A DNA stretch of 64,000 nt from Microlunatus antarcticus (lineage in GTDB: Bacteria > Actinomycetota > Actinomycetes > Propionibacteriales > Propionibacteriaceae): positions 248,001 through 312,000 of the forward strand of contig NZ_JACHZG010000001.1 of NCBI RefSeq assembly GCF_014193425.1. Direction: 5' to 3'. Both the position numbers and the translations under genes were made by a program. Shown piece by piece: positions 52,540 to 61,043 of this stretch. How positions within the stretch are numbered: position 1 is the first letter of the stretch; each line of letters begins with the position of its first letter. Below the pieces are notes generated by a model. It saw only the letters and a program-made list of their open reading frames with translations, had not been told where the DNA came from and searched no databases.

Positions 52540-54312
52540 ATGCTGCCGACGACGGCCGAGCTCGACGACGAGCGCGCCGAACGTGATGTTCCGACACGGG
52601 CCGTCCCGGACGCCCCCCTCCCACCGCAGGCCGGCCCGCCGCTGCCGCGCCGCCTCGCCTCGGAGCCCCCCGGCTGGGTCCGCGAGGTCGACGTGGTCGT
52701 CGTGGGCTCCGGGGTCGCGGGCCTGACCGCCGCGCTCGAGTGCCGCGAGCGGATGGGTCGGGAAACCCGGGTCATGGTGGTCACCAAGGACGTCGTGGCC
52801 GCGGGCTCGACCCGGTGGGCGCAGGGCGGCATCGCCTCGGTCCAGGCCGAGGGCGACACGGTCGCCGAGCACGTCACCGACACCCTCGTGGCCGGGGCCG
52901 GTCTCTGCGAGCCGGCTGCGGTCGAGGTGCTCGTCAGCGAGGGCCCGGACGAGGTCGCGACGCTCGTGGAGCGTGGCACGCAGTTCGACCTGGACGCCGC
53001 CGGGCGCCTCGCCCTGACCCGCGAGGGCGGGCACCACCGCAACCGCATCGCGCACGCGGGCGGCGACGCCACGGGCGCGGAGATCGAGCGCGCCCTGGTC
53101 GCCACCGTCAAGGCCGACCCGGGCATCGAGATCGTGGAGCAGGCGCTGGTGCTCGACCTGCTGCAGGCCGTGACCGAGGACGGGGCGCCGGCCGTCGCCG
53201 GGATCACCCTGCACGTGCTCGGCGAGGGCAGCCGCCAGGGCGTCGGGGCCGTACGCGCCCGGGCCGTGGTGCTGGCGACCGGCGGCATCGGCCAGATCTA
53301 CGCCGTCACCACCAACCCGCCCGTCTCCACCGGTGACGGGGTCGCGGCGGCGCTGCGGGCCGGGGCCCGGCTGCGCGACGTCGAGTTCATCCAGTTCCAC
53401 CCGACGGTGCTGTTCCTGGGCACGGGGGCCCGCGGCCAGCTGCCGCTGGTCAGCGAGGCCGTCCGCGGCGAGGGCGGGCTGCTGGTGAACTCCGTCGGCG
53501 AGCGCTTCATGGTCGGCCAGCACGAGCTCGCCGAGCTCGCCCCCCGCGACGTCGTCGCCAAGGCGATCATGAAGGAGATGGCCCGCGAGGGGTCCGACCA
53601 CGTCTACGTCGACGGCCGGATGCTCGGCGAGGAGACCTGGCGGGTCCGCTTCCCGACGATCCTGCACAGCTGCCGGGTGGCCGGGATCGACCCCGTGACC
53701 GACCTCATCCCGGTCGCGCCGGCGGCCCACTACTTCTGCGGCGGGGTCGAGACCGACCTCGAGGGCGCCACGAACCTGGCCGGGCTCTACGCCTGCGGCG
53801 AGGTCGCCTCGTCCGGGGTCCACGGCGCCAACCGGCTGGCCTCCAACTCGCTGCTCGAGGGCCTGGTCTTCGCCGCGCGCATCGCCGGGTCCCTGGCGCG
53901 GGACCTGCCGCCGCTCCGCGAGCCGCTCGACGACGACCGGGAGGGCTGGCTCGTGGACCCGGCCGTGGTGCCGGCGCTGCAGCGGACGATGAGCCGCGAC
54001 TGCGGCGGCCTGCGGAACGCGACCGGCCTCGACCGCGCGGCGAGCAGCCTCGACCGGCTGGCCGGGCGGCGGACGACGGAGCCGGGCCTGGCCGCGTGGG
54101 AGGCGACGAACCTGCTCTGCGTGGCCGTCGCCGTGCTGTCCTCCGCTGGACGGCGGGAGGAGTCGCGCGGCGCGCACTGGCGCGACGACTTCGGCGAGCG
54201 CCGGGAGTCGTGGCAGCGCCACCTCGTGGTGCAGTCCGAGGACGGCCGGCTGGTGCACCGCCTGACGCCGGTCGGCAGCACCAGGTCACCCGAGGGAGAG
54301 GTCGACCGATGA
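52540..54312 (+). CDS. nadB: L-aspartate oxidase
   Basis: A 590-residue flavoprotein that oxidises aspartate to iminoaspartate in NAD synthesis. After a loose leader of about 50 residues, VDVVVVGSGVAGLTAALE is the FAD-binding fold. STRWAQGGIASV, EGGHHRNRIAHAGGDATG and FIQFHPTVL are the succinate-dehydrogenase-like active-site blocks. AAHYFCGGVETDLEGATNLAGLYACGE and GANRLASNSLLEGLVF are the C-terminal FAD motifs. ATG 52522 is an alternative start. It overlaps nadC by 4 bp (ATGA). Quinolinate synthase (nadA), its usual partner, is not in the window. Confidence 0.94.
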   Translation: MLPTTAELDDERAERDVPTRAVPDAPLPPQAGPPLPRRLASEPPGWVREVDVVVVGSGVAGLTAALECRERMGRETRVMVVTKDVVAAGSTRWAQGGIASVQAEGDTVAEHVTDTLVAGAGLCEPAAVEVLVSEGPDEVATLVERGTQFDLDAAGRLALTREGGHHRNRIAHAGGDATGAEIERALVATVKADPGIEIVEQALVLDLLQAVTEDGAPAVAGITLHVLGEGSRQGVGAVRARAVVLATGGIGQIYAVTTNPPVSTGDGVAAALRAGARLRDVEFIQFHPTVLFLGTGARGQLPLVSEAVRGEGGLLVNSVGERFMVGQHELAELAPRDVVAKAIMKEMAREGSDHVYVDGRMLGEETWRVRFPTILHSCRVAGIDPVTDLIPVAPAAHYFCGGVETDLEGATNLAGLYACGEVASSGVHGANRLASNSLLEGLVFAARIAGSLARDLPPLREPLDDDREGWLVDPAVVPALQRTMSRDCGGLRNATGLDRAASSLDRLAGRRTTEPGLAAWEATNLLCVAVAVLSSAGRREESRGAHWRDDFGERRESWQRHLVVQSEDGRLVHRLTPVGSTRSPEGEVDR

Positions 54313-55247
54313 CCGTACGCATCACCGACCTGGCGCAGGCCGAGGCGTACGTCGCCTCGGTCGGGCTGGACGTCTCCGCCCTCGCCGTCATCGTCGCGGA
54401 GGCGCTCGGCGAGGACCTGGGCGGTCGCGGGGTCCTGCCGACCGGCACCGGGAAGGGCGTCGACGTCACGTCGGTCGCCACCATCGCCGCCGACGCGGTC
54501 GCCACCGCCGAGCTCGTGGCCCGACGCCCGGGGGTGGTCGCCGGCCTGCCCGTGGCCGCGTACGTGCTCGCCGTCGTGCTCACGAGCGTCGTCGGGTCGC
54601 CCGGACCGTTCGTGGTCGAGGTCCTGGCCGACGAGGGGGACCGGGTCGAGACCGGCGACGTGCTCGTCCGCGTCGACGGCGGCACGCGGGCGCTTCTCAC
54701 GGCCGAGCGCGTGGCGCTGAACCTGCTGACCCTCACCTCGGGCGTGGCGACCGCCACCCGGGCCTGGGTCGACGCGCTGGAGGGCACCGGCGCGCGGGTT
54801 CGGGACACGCGGAAGACGACGCCGGGCCTGCGGATGCTGCAGAAGTACGCCGTCCGGGTCGGCGGCGGCGTCAACCACCGTCTGTCGCTCGCCGACGCGG
54901 CGCTGATCAAGGACAACCACGTCCTGGCCGCGGGCGGCGTCGTGCCGGCGTACGAGCGGGTGGTGGCCATGTTCCCGGACCTGTGGGTGCAGGTCGAGGT
55001 CACGACCCCCGAGCAGGCCGAGGCGGTCGTCGCCGCCGGTGCCACGGAGGTCCTGCTCGACAACATGAGCCTCGCCACGATGACCGAGGTCGTCACGTCG
55101 CTGAAGGGGCGTGCGCGGTTCGAGGCGAGCGGTGGTCTGACGCTGGCGTCCGCCGCTTCCGTGGCCCGTACGGGTGTCGACTTCATCGCGGTCGGGGCGA
55201 TCACGCATTCCGCGCCAATTCTCGATATTGCTATGGACCTGGTCTGA
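54309..55247 (+). CDS. nadC: Nicotinate-nucleotide pyrophosphorylase (carboxylating)
   Basis: A 312-residue quinolinate phosphoribosyltransferase making nicotinate mononucleotide from quinolinate and PRPP. RDTRKTTPGLRMLQKYAVRVGGG is the conserved substrate-binding region, NHRLSLADAALIKDNH the next, VEVTTPEQAEAVVAAG and LLDNMSLATM follow, and EASGGLTLASAASVARTGVDFIAVGA is the phosphate-binding end. Its start overlaps the nadB stop, so the two enzymes of the pathway are made together. The final stretch shows a drop in GC content towards the lsr2 promoter. Confidence 0.95.
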   Translation: MTVRITDLAQAEAYVASVGLDVSALAVIVAEALGEDLGGRGVLPTGTGKGVDVTSVATIAADAVATAELVARRPGVVAGLPVAAYVLAVVLTSVVGSPGPFVVEVLADEGDRVETGDVLVRVDGGTRALLTAERVALNLLTLTSGVATATRAWVDALEGTGARVRDTRKTTPGLRMLQKYAVRVGGGVNHRLSLADAALIKDNHVLAAGGVVPAYERVVAMFPDLWVQVEVTTPEQAEAVVAAGATEVLLDNMSLATMTEVVTSLKGRARFEASGGLTLASAASVARTGVDFIAVGAITHSAPILDIAMDLV

Positions 55248-55314
55248 AACTTTTTGCCCTCGGCTGCGCTATCGTCCTCCTGTCAGGAAATCGATGCAAA
55301 GAAAGGGGAAGACA

Positions 55315-55662
55315 ATGGCTCAGCGGGTGCAGGTGATACTCGAAGACGATTTAGACGGCTCCCAGGCCGACGAGACCGTCCTTTTCGGTCTCGACGGGGC
55401 CGAGTACGAGGTGGACCTGTCCACGGAGAATGCCCAGGGCCTGCGCGACGCCCTCGCGCAATGGGTCGCAGTGGCCCGCCGGACCGGCGGCCGACGCAAG
55501 CGGGCGACCGCTGGCGCACCGGCGCCGAGGCCCGCGGAGAACGGCAGCGGGGCGAACACCAGCGACGTCCGCGCGTGGGCCCAGGAGAACGGCTACGAGG
55601 TCTCGAGCCGCGGACGCGTGTCCGCCGAGGTCCGTGACGCGTACGACAAGGCGCACGGCTGA
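55315..55662 (+). CDS. lsr2: Lsr2 nucleoid-associated xenogeneic silencer
   Basis: A 115-residue DNA-bridging protein that binds AT-rich DNA and silences acquired genes. The N-terminal oligomerisation domain MAQRVQVILEDDLDGS leads into TVLFGLDGAEYEVDLSTENA, then a basic Gly/Arg/Lys linker, and the C-terminal DNA-binding domain with the AT-hook-like RGR in VSSRGRVSAEVRDAYDKAHG. ATG 55315 has AAAGGGGAAG upstream; an in-frame ATG seven codons earlier lacks a ribosome site. The 67-bp upstream region is AT-rich for this genome, a plausible place for autoregulation. Confidence 0.95.
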   Translation: MAQRVQVILEDDLDGSQADETVLFGLDGAEYEVDLSTENAQGLRDALAQWVAVARRTGGRRKRATAGAPAPRPAENGSGANTSDVRAWAQENGYEVSSRGRVSAEVRDAYDKAHG

Positions 55663-55976
55663 GCCGAGGCACCACCCCAGGCCCGACCGAAGTGTTGCGC
55701 CCTGGGCGAACGGCTCGTTCGTCCGGGGCGTTCCTCGTGCACGAACGGCTCGCCCGCCGGGCGTACGCGTGTCTCCGCTCCTCCTGCGTGGGGAATCGTG
55801 CGGGGCCGTCACGACGTTGTCACCAGCACGGAACGTCCGAGAGCCCCCGACGTCGGGGTGACGTGGTCCATCGGATCCACGGCCCTCGGGGTGTCTGCTC
55901 CCGCGACTAGCATGAGACGCGCTGGAGTGCAGTCGCCGACGGGCGTCCGCACCGTAGAGCGAGGAGCACCGAAAGC
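55663..55976. other. lsr2-clpC intergenic region
   Basis: 314 bp without a recognisable gene. It contains the palindrome CGAACG-GCT-CGTTCG (55707-55721), whose left half CGAACGGCTCG recurs at 55742-55752. It also has TAGCAT at 55908-55913, a candidate -10 box giving a clpC leader of about 57 nt with a GAGGAG ribosome site. I do not see a convincing HspR or ClgR operator. Confidence 0.5.
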
Positions 55977-58526
55977 ATGTTCGAGAGGTTCACCGACCGG
56001 GCGCGTCGCGTCGTCGTGCTGGCGCAAGAAGAAGCCCGCATGCTCAACCACAACTACATCGGGACCGAGCACATCCTGCTCGGCCTCATCCACGAGGGCG
56101 AGGGCGTCGCCGCAAAGGCGCTGGAGTCCCTCGGCATTTCCCTCGAGGCCGTCCGCCAGAAGGTCGAAGAGATCATCGGCCACGGCCAGCAGAGCCCCAG
56201 CGGACACATTCCGTTCACCCCCCGGGCCAAGAAGGTCCTGGAGCTGAGCCTCCGCGAGGCGCTGCAGATCAACCACAGCTACATCGGGACCGAGCACATT
56301 CTTCTCGGCCTCATCCGCGAGGGCGAGGGTGTTGCCGCGCAGGTCCTCGTCAAGCTCGGCGCCGACCTCAACCGTGTGCGCAACCAGGTCCTCCAGCTGC
56401 TCTCGGGATTCCAGGGCAAGGAGGCCGCGACGTCCGGTGCTCCCGAGCAGGGCTCGACGCCGTCGTCCTCGATGGTGCTCGACCAGTTCGGCCGCAACCT
56501 GACCCAGGCCGGGCGCGAGAACAATCTCGACCCGGTCATCGGTCGGGAGACCGAGATCGAGCGCGTGATGACCGTGCTCAGCAGACGCACCAAGAACAAC
56601 CCGGTGCTGATCGGCGAGCCCGGCGTCGGCAAGACGGCGGTCGTCGAGGGCCTGGCCCAGGCGATCGTGCGCGGCGACGTGCCCGAGACGCTGCGGGACA
56701 AGCAGATCTACACCCTCGACCTCGGCGCGCTGGTGGCCGGCAGCCGTTACCGCGGTGACTTCGAGGAGCGCCTCAAGAAGGTGCTCAAGGAGATCAAGAC
56801 CCGCGGCGACGTCGTGCTCTTCATCGACGAGATCCACACCCTCGTGGGTGCGGGTGCCGCCGAGGGCGCCATCGACGCCGCCAGCATCCTGAAGCCGATG
56901 CTGGCCCGTGGCGAGCTGCAGACCATCGGCGCCACGACGCTCGACGAGTACCGCAAGTACGTCGAGAAGGACGCCGCGCTGGAGCGCCGCTTCCAGCCGA
57001 TCCAGGTCGCCGAGCCGTCGATCGCGCACACGATCGACATCCTGCGCGGGCTGCGTGACCGCTACGAGGCGCACCACCGCGTCACCATCACCGACCAGGC
57101 CCTCGTGGCCGCGGCGCAGATGGCCGACCGGTACATCTCCGACCGGTTCCTCCCGGACAAGGCGATCGACCTGATCGACGAGGCCGGCGCCCGACTTCGG
57201 ATCCGTCGCATGACCGCACCGCCGGACCTGCGCGAGTTCGACGAGAAGGTCGCCAGCGTCCGCCTCGAGAAGGAGGCGGCGATCGACGCGCAGGACTTCG
57301 AGCGCGCCGCGGGTCTCCGCGACGACGAGAAGAAGCTGCTGTCGTCGCGCGCCGAGCGTGAGGCGCAGTGGAAGTCGGGCGACCTCGACGTGGTGGCGGA
57401 GGTGGACGAGGAGATCATCGCCGAGGTCCTCTCCACGGCCACGGGCATCCCGGTGTTCAAGCTCACCGAGGAGGAGTCGGCCCGCCTCATCCACATGGAG
57501 GACGAGCTCGGCAAGCGCTACATCGGCCAGCACGACGCCGTCCGGGCGCTCTCGCGCTCGATCCGGCGTACGCGGGCGGGTCTGAAGGACCCCAAGCGGC
57601 CGAGCGGCTCGTTCATCTTCGCCGGCCCCTCGGGCGTCGGGAAGACCGAGCTGACCAAGGCGCTGACCGAGTTCCTCTTCGGCGACGAGGACGCGCTCAT
57701 CCAGCTCGACATGAGCGAGTACTCCGAGAAGCACACCGCCTCGCGGCTGTTCGGCTCGCCTCCCGGCTACGTCGGGTACGAGGAGGGCGGCCAGCTCACC
57801 GAGAAGGTGCGGCGCAAGCCGTTCAGCGTGGTCCTCTTCGACGAGGTCGAGAAGGCCCACCCGGACATCTTCAACTCGCTGCTGCAGATCCTGGACGAAG
57901 GTCGCCTGACCGACGCCCAGGGCCGGGTGGTCGACTTCAAGAACACCGTCATCGTCATGACGACCAACCTGGGCACCCGGGACATCGCCAAGAGCGTGTC
58001 CCTGGGGTTCAGTGCCTCGACGAACGCCGAGGGGTCGTACGAGAAGATGAAGGCGAAGGTGGCGGACGAGCTCAAGCAGCACTTCCGCCCCGAGTTCCTG
58101 AACCGCGTCGACGAGATCGTCGTGTTCCGCCAGCTCACGCAGGAGGACATCGTCCGGATCGTCGACCTGATGATCGCCCAGGTCGAGCTGCGCCTGAAGG
58201 ACCGGGACATGGGCATCGAGCTCACGACCGCGGCCAAGGAGCTCGTCGGGGCCCGGGGCTACGACCCCGTGCTCGGCGCCCGTCCGCTGCGCCGCGCGAT
58301 CCAGCGCGACATCGAGGACCACCTCGCGGAGAAGATCCTCTTCTCCGAGCTCAACCCCGGGGAGATCGTCGTCGTCGACGTCGCCGACCCCGGTTCGGAG
58401 AACCCGTTCACCTTCGTCGGCCACAAGCGGGACGCTGCTCCCGACTCGCCGCCGGTGGAGTTCGACGGGATCATCGAAGAGGGGTTCGAGGGCTTCGAGG
58501 AGCCCGGCGAGGCCGCCAAGAGCTGA
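55977..58526 (+). CDS. clpC: ClpC AAA+ chaperone/protease regulatory subunit
   Basis: An 849-residue Hsp100 ATPase that unfolds substrates for the ClpP protease. [20 protein letters not shown] begins the N-domain with two Clp repeats (each with [17 protein letters not shown] blocks). The first AAA+ module has Walker A GEPGVGKT at residue 213; the middle UVR-like segment contains [15 protein letters not shown]; the second module has GPSGVGKT at residue 550 and a VGYEEGG pore loop. The acidic tail ends in [10 protein letters not shown]. It is typically essential in actinobacteria and the target of cyclomarin-type compounds. Confidence 0.97.
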   Translation: MFERFTDRARRVVVLAQEEARMLNHNYIGTEHILLGLIHEGEGVAAKALESLGISLEAVRQKVEEIIGHGQQSPSGHIPFTPRAKKVLELSLREALQINHSYIGTEHILLGLIREGEGVAAQVLVKLGADLNRVRNQVLQLLSGFQGKEAATSGAPEQGSTPSSSMVLDQFGRNLTQAGRENNLDPVIGRETEIERVMTVLSRRTKNNPVLIGEPGVGKTAVVEGLAQAIVRGDVPETLRDKQIYTLDLGALVAGSRYRGDFEERLKKVLKEIKTRGDVVLFIDEIHTLVGAGAAEGAIDAASILKPMLARGELQTIGATTLDEYRKYVEKDAALERRFQPIQVAEPSIAHTIDILRGLRDRYEAHHRVTITDQALVAAAQMADRYISDRFLPDKAIDLIDEAGARLRIRRMTAPPDLREFDEKVASVRLEKEAAIDAQDFERAAGLRDDEKKLLSSRAEREAQWKSGDLDVVAEVDEEIIAEVLSTATGIPVFKLTEEESARLIHMEDELGKRYIGQHDAVRALSRSIRRTRAGLKDPKRPSGSFIFAGPSGVGKTELTKALTEFLFGDEDALIQLDMSEYSEKHTASRLFGSPPGYVGYEEGGQLTEKVRRKPFSVVLFDEVEKAHPDIFNSLLQILDEGRLTDAQGRVVDFKNTVIVMTTNLGTRDIAKSVSLGFSASTNAEGSYEKMKAKVADELKQHFRPEFLNRVDEIVVFRQLTQEDIVRIVDLMIAQVELRLKDRDMGIELTTAAKELVGARGYDPVLGARPLRRAIQRDIEDHLAEKILFSELNPGEIVVVDVADPGSENPFTFVGHKRDAAPDSPPVEFDGIIEEGFEGFEEPGEAAKS

Positions 58527-58546
58527 TCCTCAGCCGCTAGACCAGC

Positions 58547-58582
58547 CGAGGCCCGGCACCGTTCCCACGGTGCCGGGCCTCG
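58547..58582 (+). terminator. clpC terminator hairpin
   Basis: CGAGGCCCGGCACCGT and its exact complement form a 16-bp stem with a TCCC loop, 20 nt after the clpC stop, followed by a pyrimidine tract ending in CTTTTC. Confidence 0.85.
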
Positions 58583-58627
58583 CTGCGTCTGCACCCGCCC
58601 CTTTTCTCGATCCACGCCCCCGGCAGA

Positions 58628-58700
58628 CGTCGAGAAAACGCTGACTCCCGACGTCGTCATCGGCGGTCTGGCGGTCCGGAGTCAGCGGTTTGTCGCGACG
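58628..58700. repeat. Long imperfect hairpin, dispersed family member 2
   Basis: CGTCGAGAAAACGCTGACTCC pairs imperfectly with GGAGTCAGCGGTTTGTCGCGACG. The left arm contains AAACGCTGACTCCCGAC (58636-58652), identical on the reverse strand to 45662-45678. Like that copy, it lies between convergent genes, beyond the dedicated clpC terminator. Confidence 0.72.
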
Positions 58701-58768
58701 AGGGGTGCTGCAGGTCAGGCTCAGGCGGTCTAGGTGATGAGCCTGGTCGCTGCGCGGGTAGGTGCGCG

Positions 58769-58966
58769 TCACCGACCCAGTCGGTCCAGTAGCTCGCGGG
58801 CGCGGTCGACCACCGCAACCGCCAGCTCGCGAAAGGCGGCATCCTCGCTCCGCGGGCGAATGTCGCCCGCCGCTGCCCCGACGTCCTTCTTCGACATGCC
58901 CTCGTCGTTCGCGGCTCGTTGGGAGTCCACGGCCGCGTCGTCGTCGCGCCGCCGGTTGGTGTCCAT
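58769..58966 (-). CDS. Small hypothetical protein
   Basis: A possible 65-residue acidic/basic protein starting at ATG 58966 and ending in a helix ELAVAVVDRARELLDRLGR with amphipathic spacing. The first 45 residues are rich in Asp, Arg and Ala and probably disordered. There is no clear ribosome site or -10 box, and codon use is a little less GC-biased than its neighbours. I do not recognise a family; it could be spurious. Confidence 0.3.
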   Translation of the reverse strand: MDTNRRRDDDAAVDSQRAANDEGMSKKDVGAAAGDIRPRSEDAAFRELAVAVVDRARELLDRLGR

Positions 58967-59149
58967 GATCGACGGTATCGCCTAGCGCTGGCGCGAGGTC
59001 CGTGCTCGACTCCCCGCCGCGGAGCGCGAAGCCGCTTCGCACCTGTGCGCTCGCGCACCTCGACACGCGGCAGGGAGGTGCGGGGACGCACAGTCACGAG
59101 GGCCGCCGCAGACCCTTCCCGGCGTCCGGCTCCGCGGCGGACCAGTGCG

Positions 59150-60037
59150 TCAGTGCCCGAACGTGTCCGAGTCCGCGAGGTCGACGTCGCCGCCGTCGAG
59201 CTCGGCGATCGTCGCCATGTCCTCGTCGGTCAGCTCGAAGGAGAAGATCCCGATGTTCTCCGCGAGGTGGGCGGGGCTGGTGGACTTCGGGATCGCGACG
59301 AGGCCCATCTGGACGTGCCAGCGCAGGATGACCTGGGTCGGGGTCATGTCCAGGCGCTCGGCGATGCCGGTGAGCCGGGCGTCCTCCCGGAGCGCGCTGC
59401 TGCTGGCCCCGAGCGGGCTCCACGACTCGGTCGCGATGCCGTACGTGTCGTCGATCTCGCGGACCTCGGGGCGGGTGGCGTACGGGCTGAGCTGCACCTG
59501 GTTGACGTCGGGGATGATCCCGGTCTCGTCGATGACGCGCTGCAGGTGGGCCGGCTTGAAGTTCGAGACGCCGATGGCCTTGAGGAGACCCTCCTCGCGG
59601 AGCGCCTCGAGCCCGCGAACCGCGTCGACGTAGCGGTCCTGGTCGGGGTTCGGCCAGTGGATGAGGAACAGGTCGAGGTAGTCGGTGCCGAGCCGCTCGA
59701 GGCTCGCCTCCAGCGCCCGCCGGACCCCGTCGACGCCGTGCCACTCCCGGTTGAGCTTGCTGGTCAGGAAGATCACCGAACGGTCGGCGCCGGAGACCCG
59801 AAGGCCTTCGCCGACGCCCTCCTCGTTGTGGTAGTTCTCGGCGGTGTCGATCAGCCGGTAGCCCGCCGCGACCGCCGTCGCCACCTGGCGCACGACCTCC
59901 TCGCCGAGGACCGGCGACGTCCCGAGACCGAGCATCGGGATCTCCGCGCCGTGCACGAGCTTGCGGGTGGGCACCGAGGGGGCCGGCGCCTTCGGCAGGT
60001 TCTCGGGGTGGGCGGTTTCGTCGGGAGTCAGGGACAC
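59150..60037 (-). CDS. Aldo/keto reductase
   Basis: A 295-residue NADPH-dependent AKR of the 2,5-diketogluconate-reductase type. The catalytic tetrad is visible: Asp and Tyr in YRLIDTAENYHNEEGVG, Lys in FLTSKLN and His in LFLIHWPN; IPKSTSPAHLAENI is the cofactor-binding signature. It reduces aldehydes or keto sugars; the substrate cannot be assigned. A leader of about 25 Pro/Ala-rich residues precedes the fold. GTG 60037 has TAGTTT six nt upstream. Confidence 0.92.
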   Translation of the reverse strand: MSLTPDETAHPENLPKAPAPSVPTRKLVHGAEIPMLGLGTSPVLGEEVVRQVATAVAAGYRLIDTAENYHNEEGVGEGLRVSGADRSVIFLTSKLNREWHGVDGVRRALEASLERLGTDYLDLFLIHWPNPDQDRYVDAVRGLEALREEGLLKAIGVSNFKPAHLQRVIDETGIIPDVNQVQLSPYATRPEVREIDDTYGIATESWSPLGASSSALREDARLTGIAERLDMTPTQVILRWHVQMGLVAIPKSTSPAHLAENIGIFSFELTDEDMATIAELDGGDVDLADSDTFGH

Positions 60038-60043
60038 GGCCTC

Positions 60044-60049
60044 AAACTA
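60044..60049 (-). promoter_or_regulatory. -10 box TAGTTT for the aldo/keto reductase gene
   Basis: On the reverse strand TAGTTT is followed by six bases and GTG 60037, the leaderless spacing. Confidence 0.5.
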
Positions 60050-60079
60050 CCGACGGCCCGCCCTGCCCCGGGAGGCGCG

Positions 60080-60958
60080 TCAACCGGGCAGGGACCAGCG
60101 CGGGTCGTCGGCGCCCGTGCGGACGGCGAGGCCGTCCGTGACGAGCGAGGCCAGCGCCCGCTCGCGCTGCACCGGTTCGAGCCAGGCGGTCGCCAGCTCG
60201 TCGTGGGCCACCGGCTCGTCGCTGCCGCGCAGCACCGCCAGCAGCGCCCCGCGGCACTGGCGGTCCGTCCCCTCGTACGACTGCCCCCGTCGCGGTGGAC
60301 CCGCCCAGGCGGGGTAGCCGGCCTGCCGCCACGCGCAGACGTCGATGACCGGGCAGACGTCGCACCGCGGCGCACGGGCCGTGCACACGACGGCGCCGAG
60401 CTCCATCGAGGCGACCGCCCAGCGGGCGGCGAGCGCCGGCTCGTCGGGCAGGAACGTCTCCGCCACGGCCACCTCGGCCCGGGTCTGCGCGGCTCCGGGG
60501 TAGGCCTCGCCCGCCGCGACCCGGCCGAGGACGCGGCGGACGTTGGTGTCGAGGACGACCGCACGTCGCCCGTACGCGAAGCTCGCCACCGCGGCCGCGG
60601 TGTAGGAGCCGACGCCGGGCAGGCTCCGCAGGTCGTCGAGGTCGTCGGGCACCCGCCCGCCGAACCGTTCCGTGATGGCGACCGCCGCCCCGTGCAGGCG
60701 CAGCGCACGACGCGGGTAGCCGAGCCGGCCCCAGGCGCGGACGGCGTCGCCCGACGGCGAGGCGGCGAGGTCACCCGGGGTCGGCCACCGCTCGAGCCAG
60801 CGCGCCCAGGGCTCGCGGACCCGCTCCACGGGGGTCTGCTGGAGCATGAACTCGCTGACCATCACCCCCCACGGCGAGGTGATGGGCCGGCGCCAGGGCA
60901 GGTCGCGCGCGTTGGCGTCGTACCAGGCCACGACCCGAGCGACGATGTGGTCCGGCAC
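60080..60958 (-). CDS. mutY: A/G-specific adenine DNA glycosylase
   Basis: A 292-residue repair enzyme that removes adenine mispaired with 8-oxoguanine. SEFMLQQTPV holds the catalytic Glu36, LPGVGSYTA (113-121) is the helix-hairpin-helix, and VVLDTNVRRVLGRV contains the catalytic Asp137. Cysteines 192, 199, 202 and 208 bind the [4Fe-4S] cluster. It is about 60 residues shorter than E. coli MutY; after the cluster only about 80 residues remain, so the C-terminal 8-oxoG-sensing domain is reduced or replaced. GTG 60958 has a TACGTT box 6 nt upstream. Confidence 0.94.
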   Translation of the reverse strand: MPDHIVARVVAWYDANARDLPWRRPITSPWGVMVSEFMLQQTPVERVREPWARWLERWPTPGDLAASPSGDAVRAWGRLGYPRRALRLHGAAVAITERFGGRVPDDLDDLRSLPGVGSYTAAAVASFAYGRRAVVLDTNVRRVLGRVAAGEAYPGAAQTRAEVAVAETFLPDEPALAARWAVASMELGAVVCTARAPRCDVCPVIDVCAWRQAGYPAWAGPPRRGQSYEGTDRQCRGALLAVLRGSDEPVAHDELATAWLEPVQRERALASLVTDGLAVRTGADDPRWSLPG

Positions 60959-60964
60959 CGGGCG

Positions 60965-60970
60965 AACGTA
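60965..60970 (-). promoter_or_regulatory. -10 box TACGTT for mutY, inside a short palindrome
   Basis: On the reverse strand TACGTT is followed by six bases and GTG 60958. It overlaps the inverted repeat CGAAC-N6-GTTCG at 60963-60978, where a bound protein would block transcription. Confidence 0.45.
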
Positions 60971-61030
60971 CCTGTTCGTGATGTTCCGTCGGGCGCGGCG
61001 AGCCTGACGGCGGGCGGCGCCCGCGCTGCT

Positions 61031-61036
61031 TAACCT
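61031..61036 (+). promoter_or_regulatory. -10 box TAACCT for the secreted-protein gene
   Basis: This hexamer ends 7 nt before ATG 61044. With the mutY box it makes 60959-61043 a divergent promoter region. Confidence 0.55.
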
Positions 61037-61043
61037 CCCCGTT

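Larger units (their letters stand above)
58527..59149. other. Convergent intergenic region after clpC
   Basis: About 620 bp between clpC and the aldo/keto reductase gene. It holds the clpC terminator, the second long dispersed hairpin (58628-58700) and one possible small reverse-strand gene (58769-58966). The remaining sequence shows no family-like protein. Confidence 0.55.

Noticed and set aside
55707-55721. CGAACGGCTCGTTCG upstream of clpC as a LexA box
   Set aside because: The central spacing is five bases and the site lies more than 250 bp from the gene, so it does not fit the SOS consensus.
60963-60978. CGAAC-N6-GTTCG upstream of mutY as a LexA (SOS) box
   Set aside because: The actinobacterial SOS consensus has four, not six, bases between GAAC and GTTC. 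It is kept only as an unassigned palindrome.
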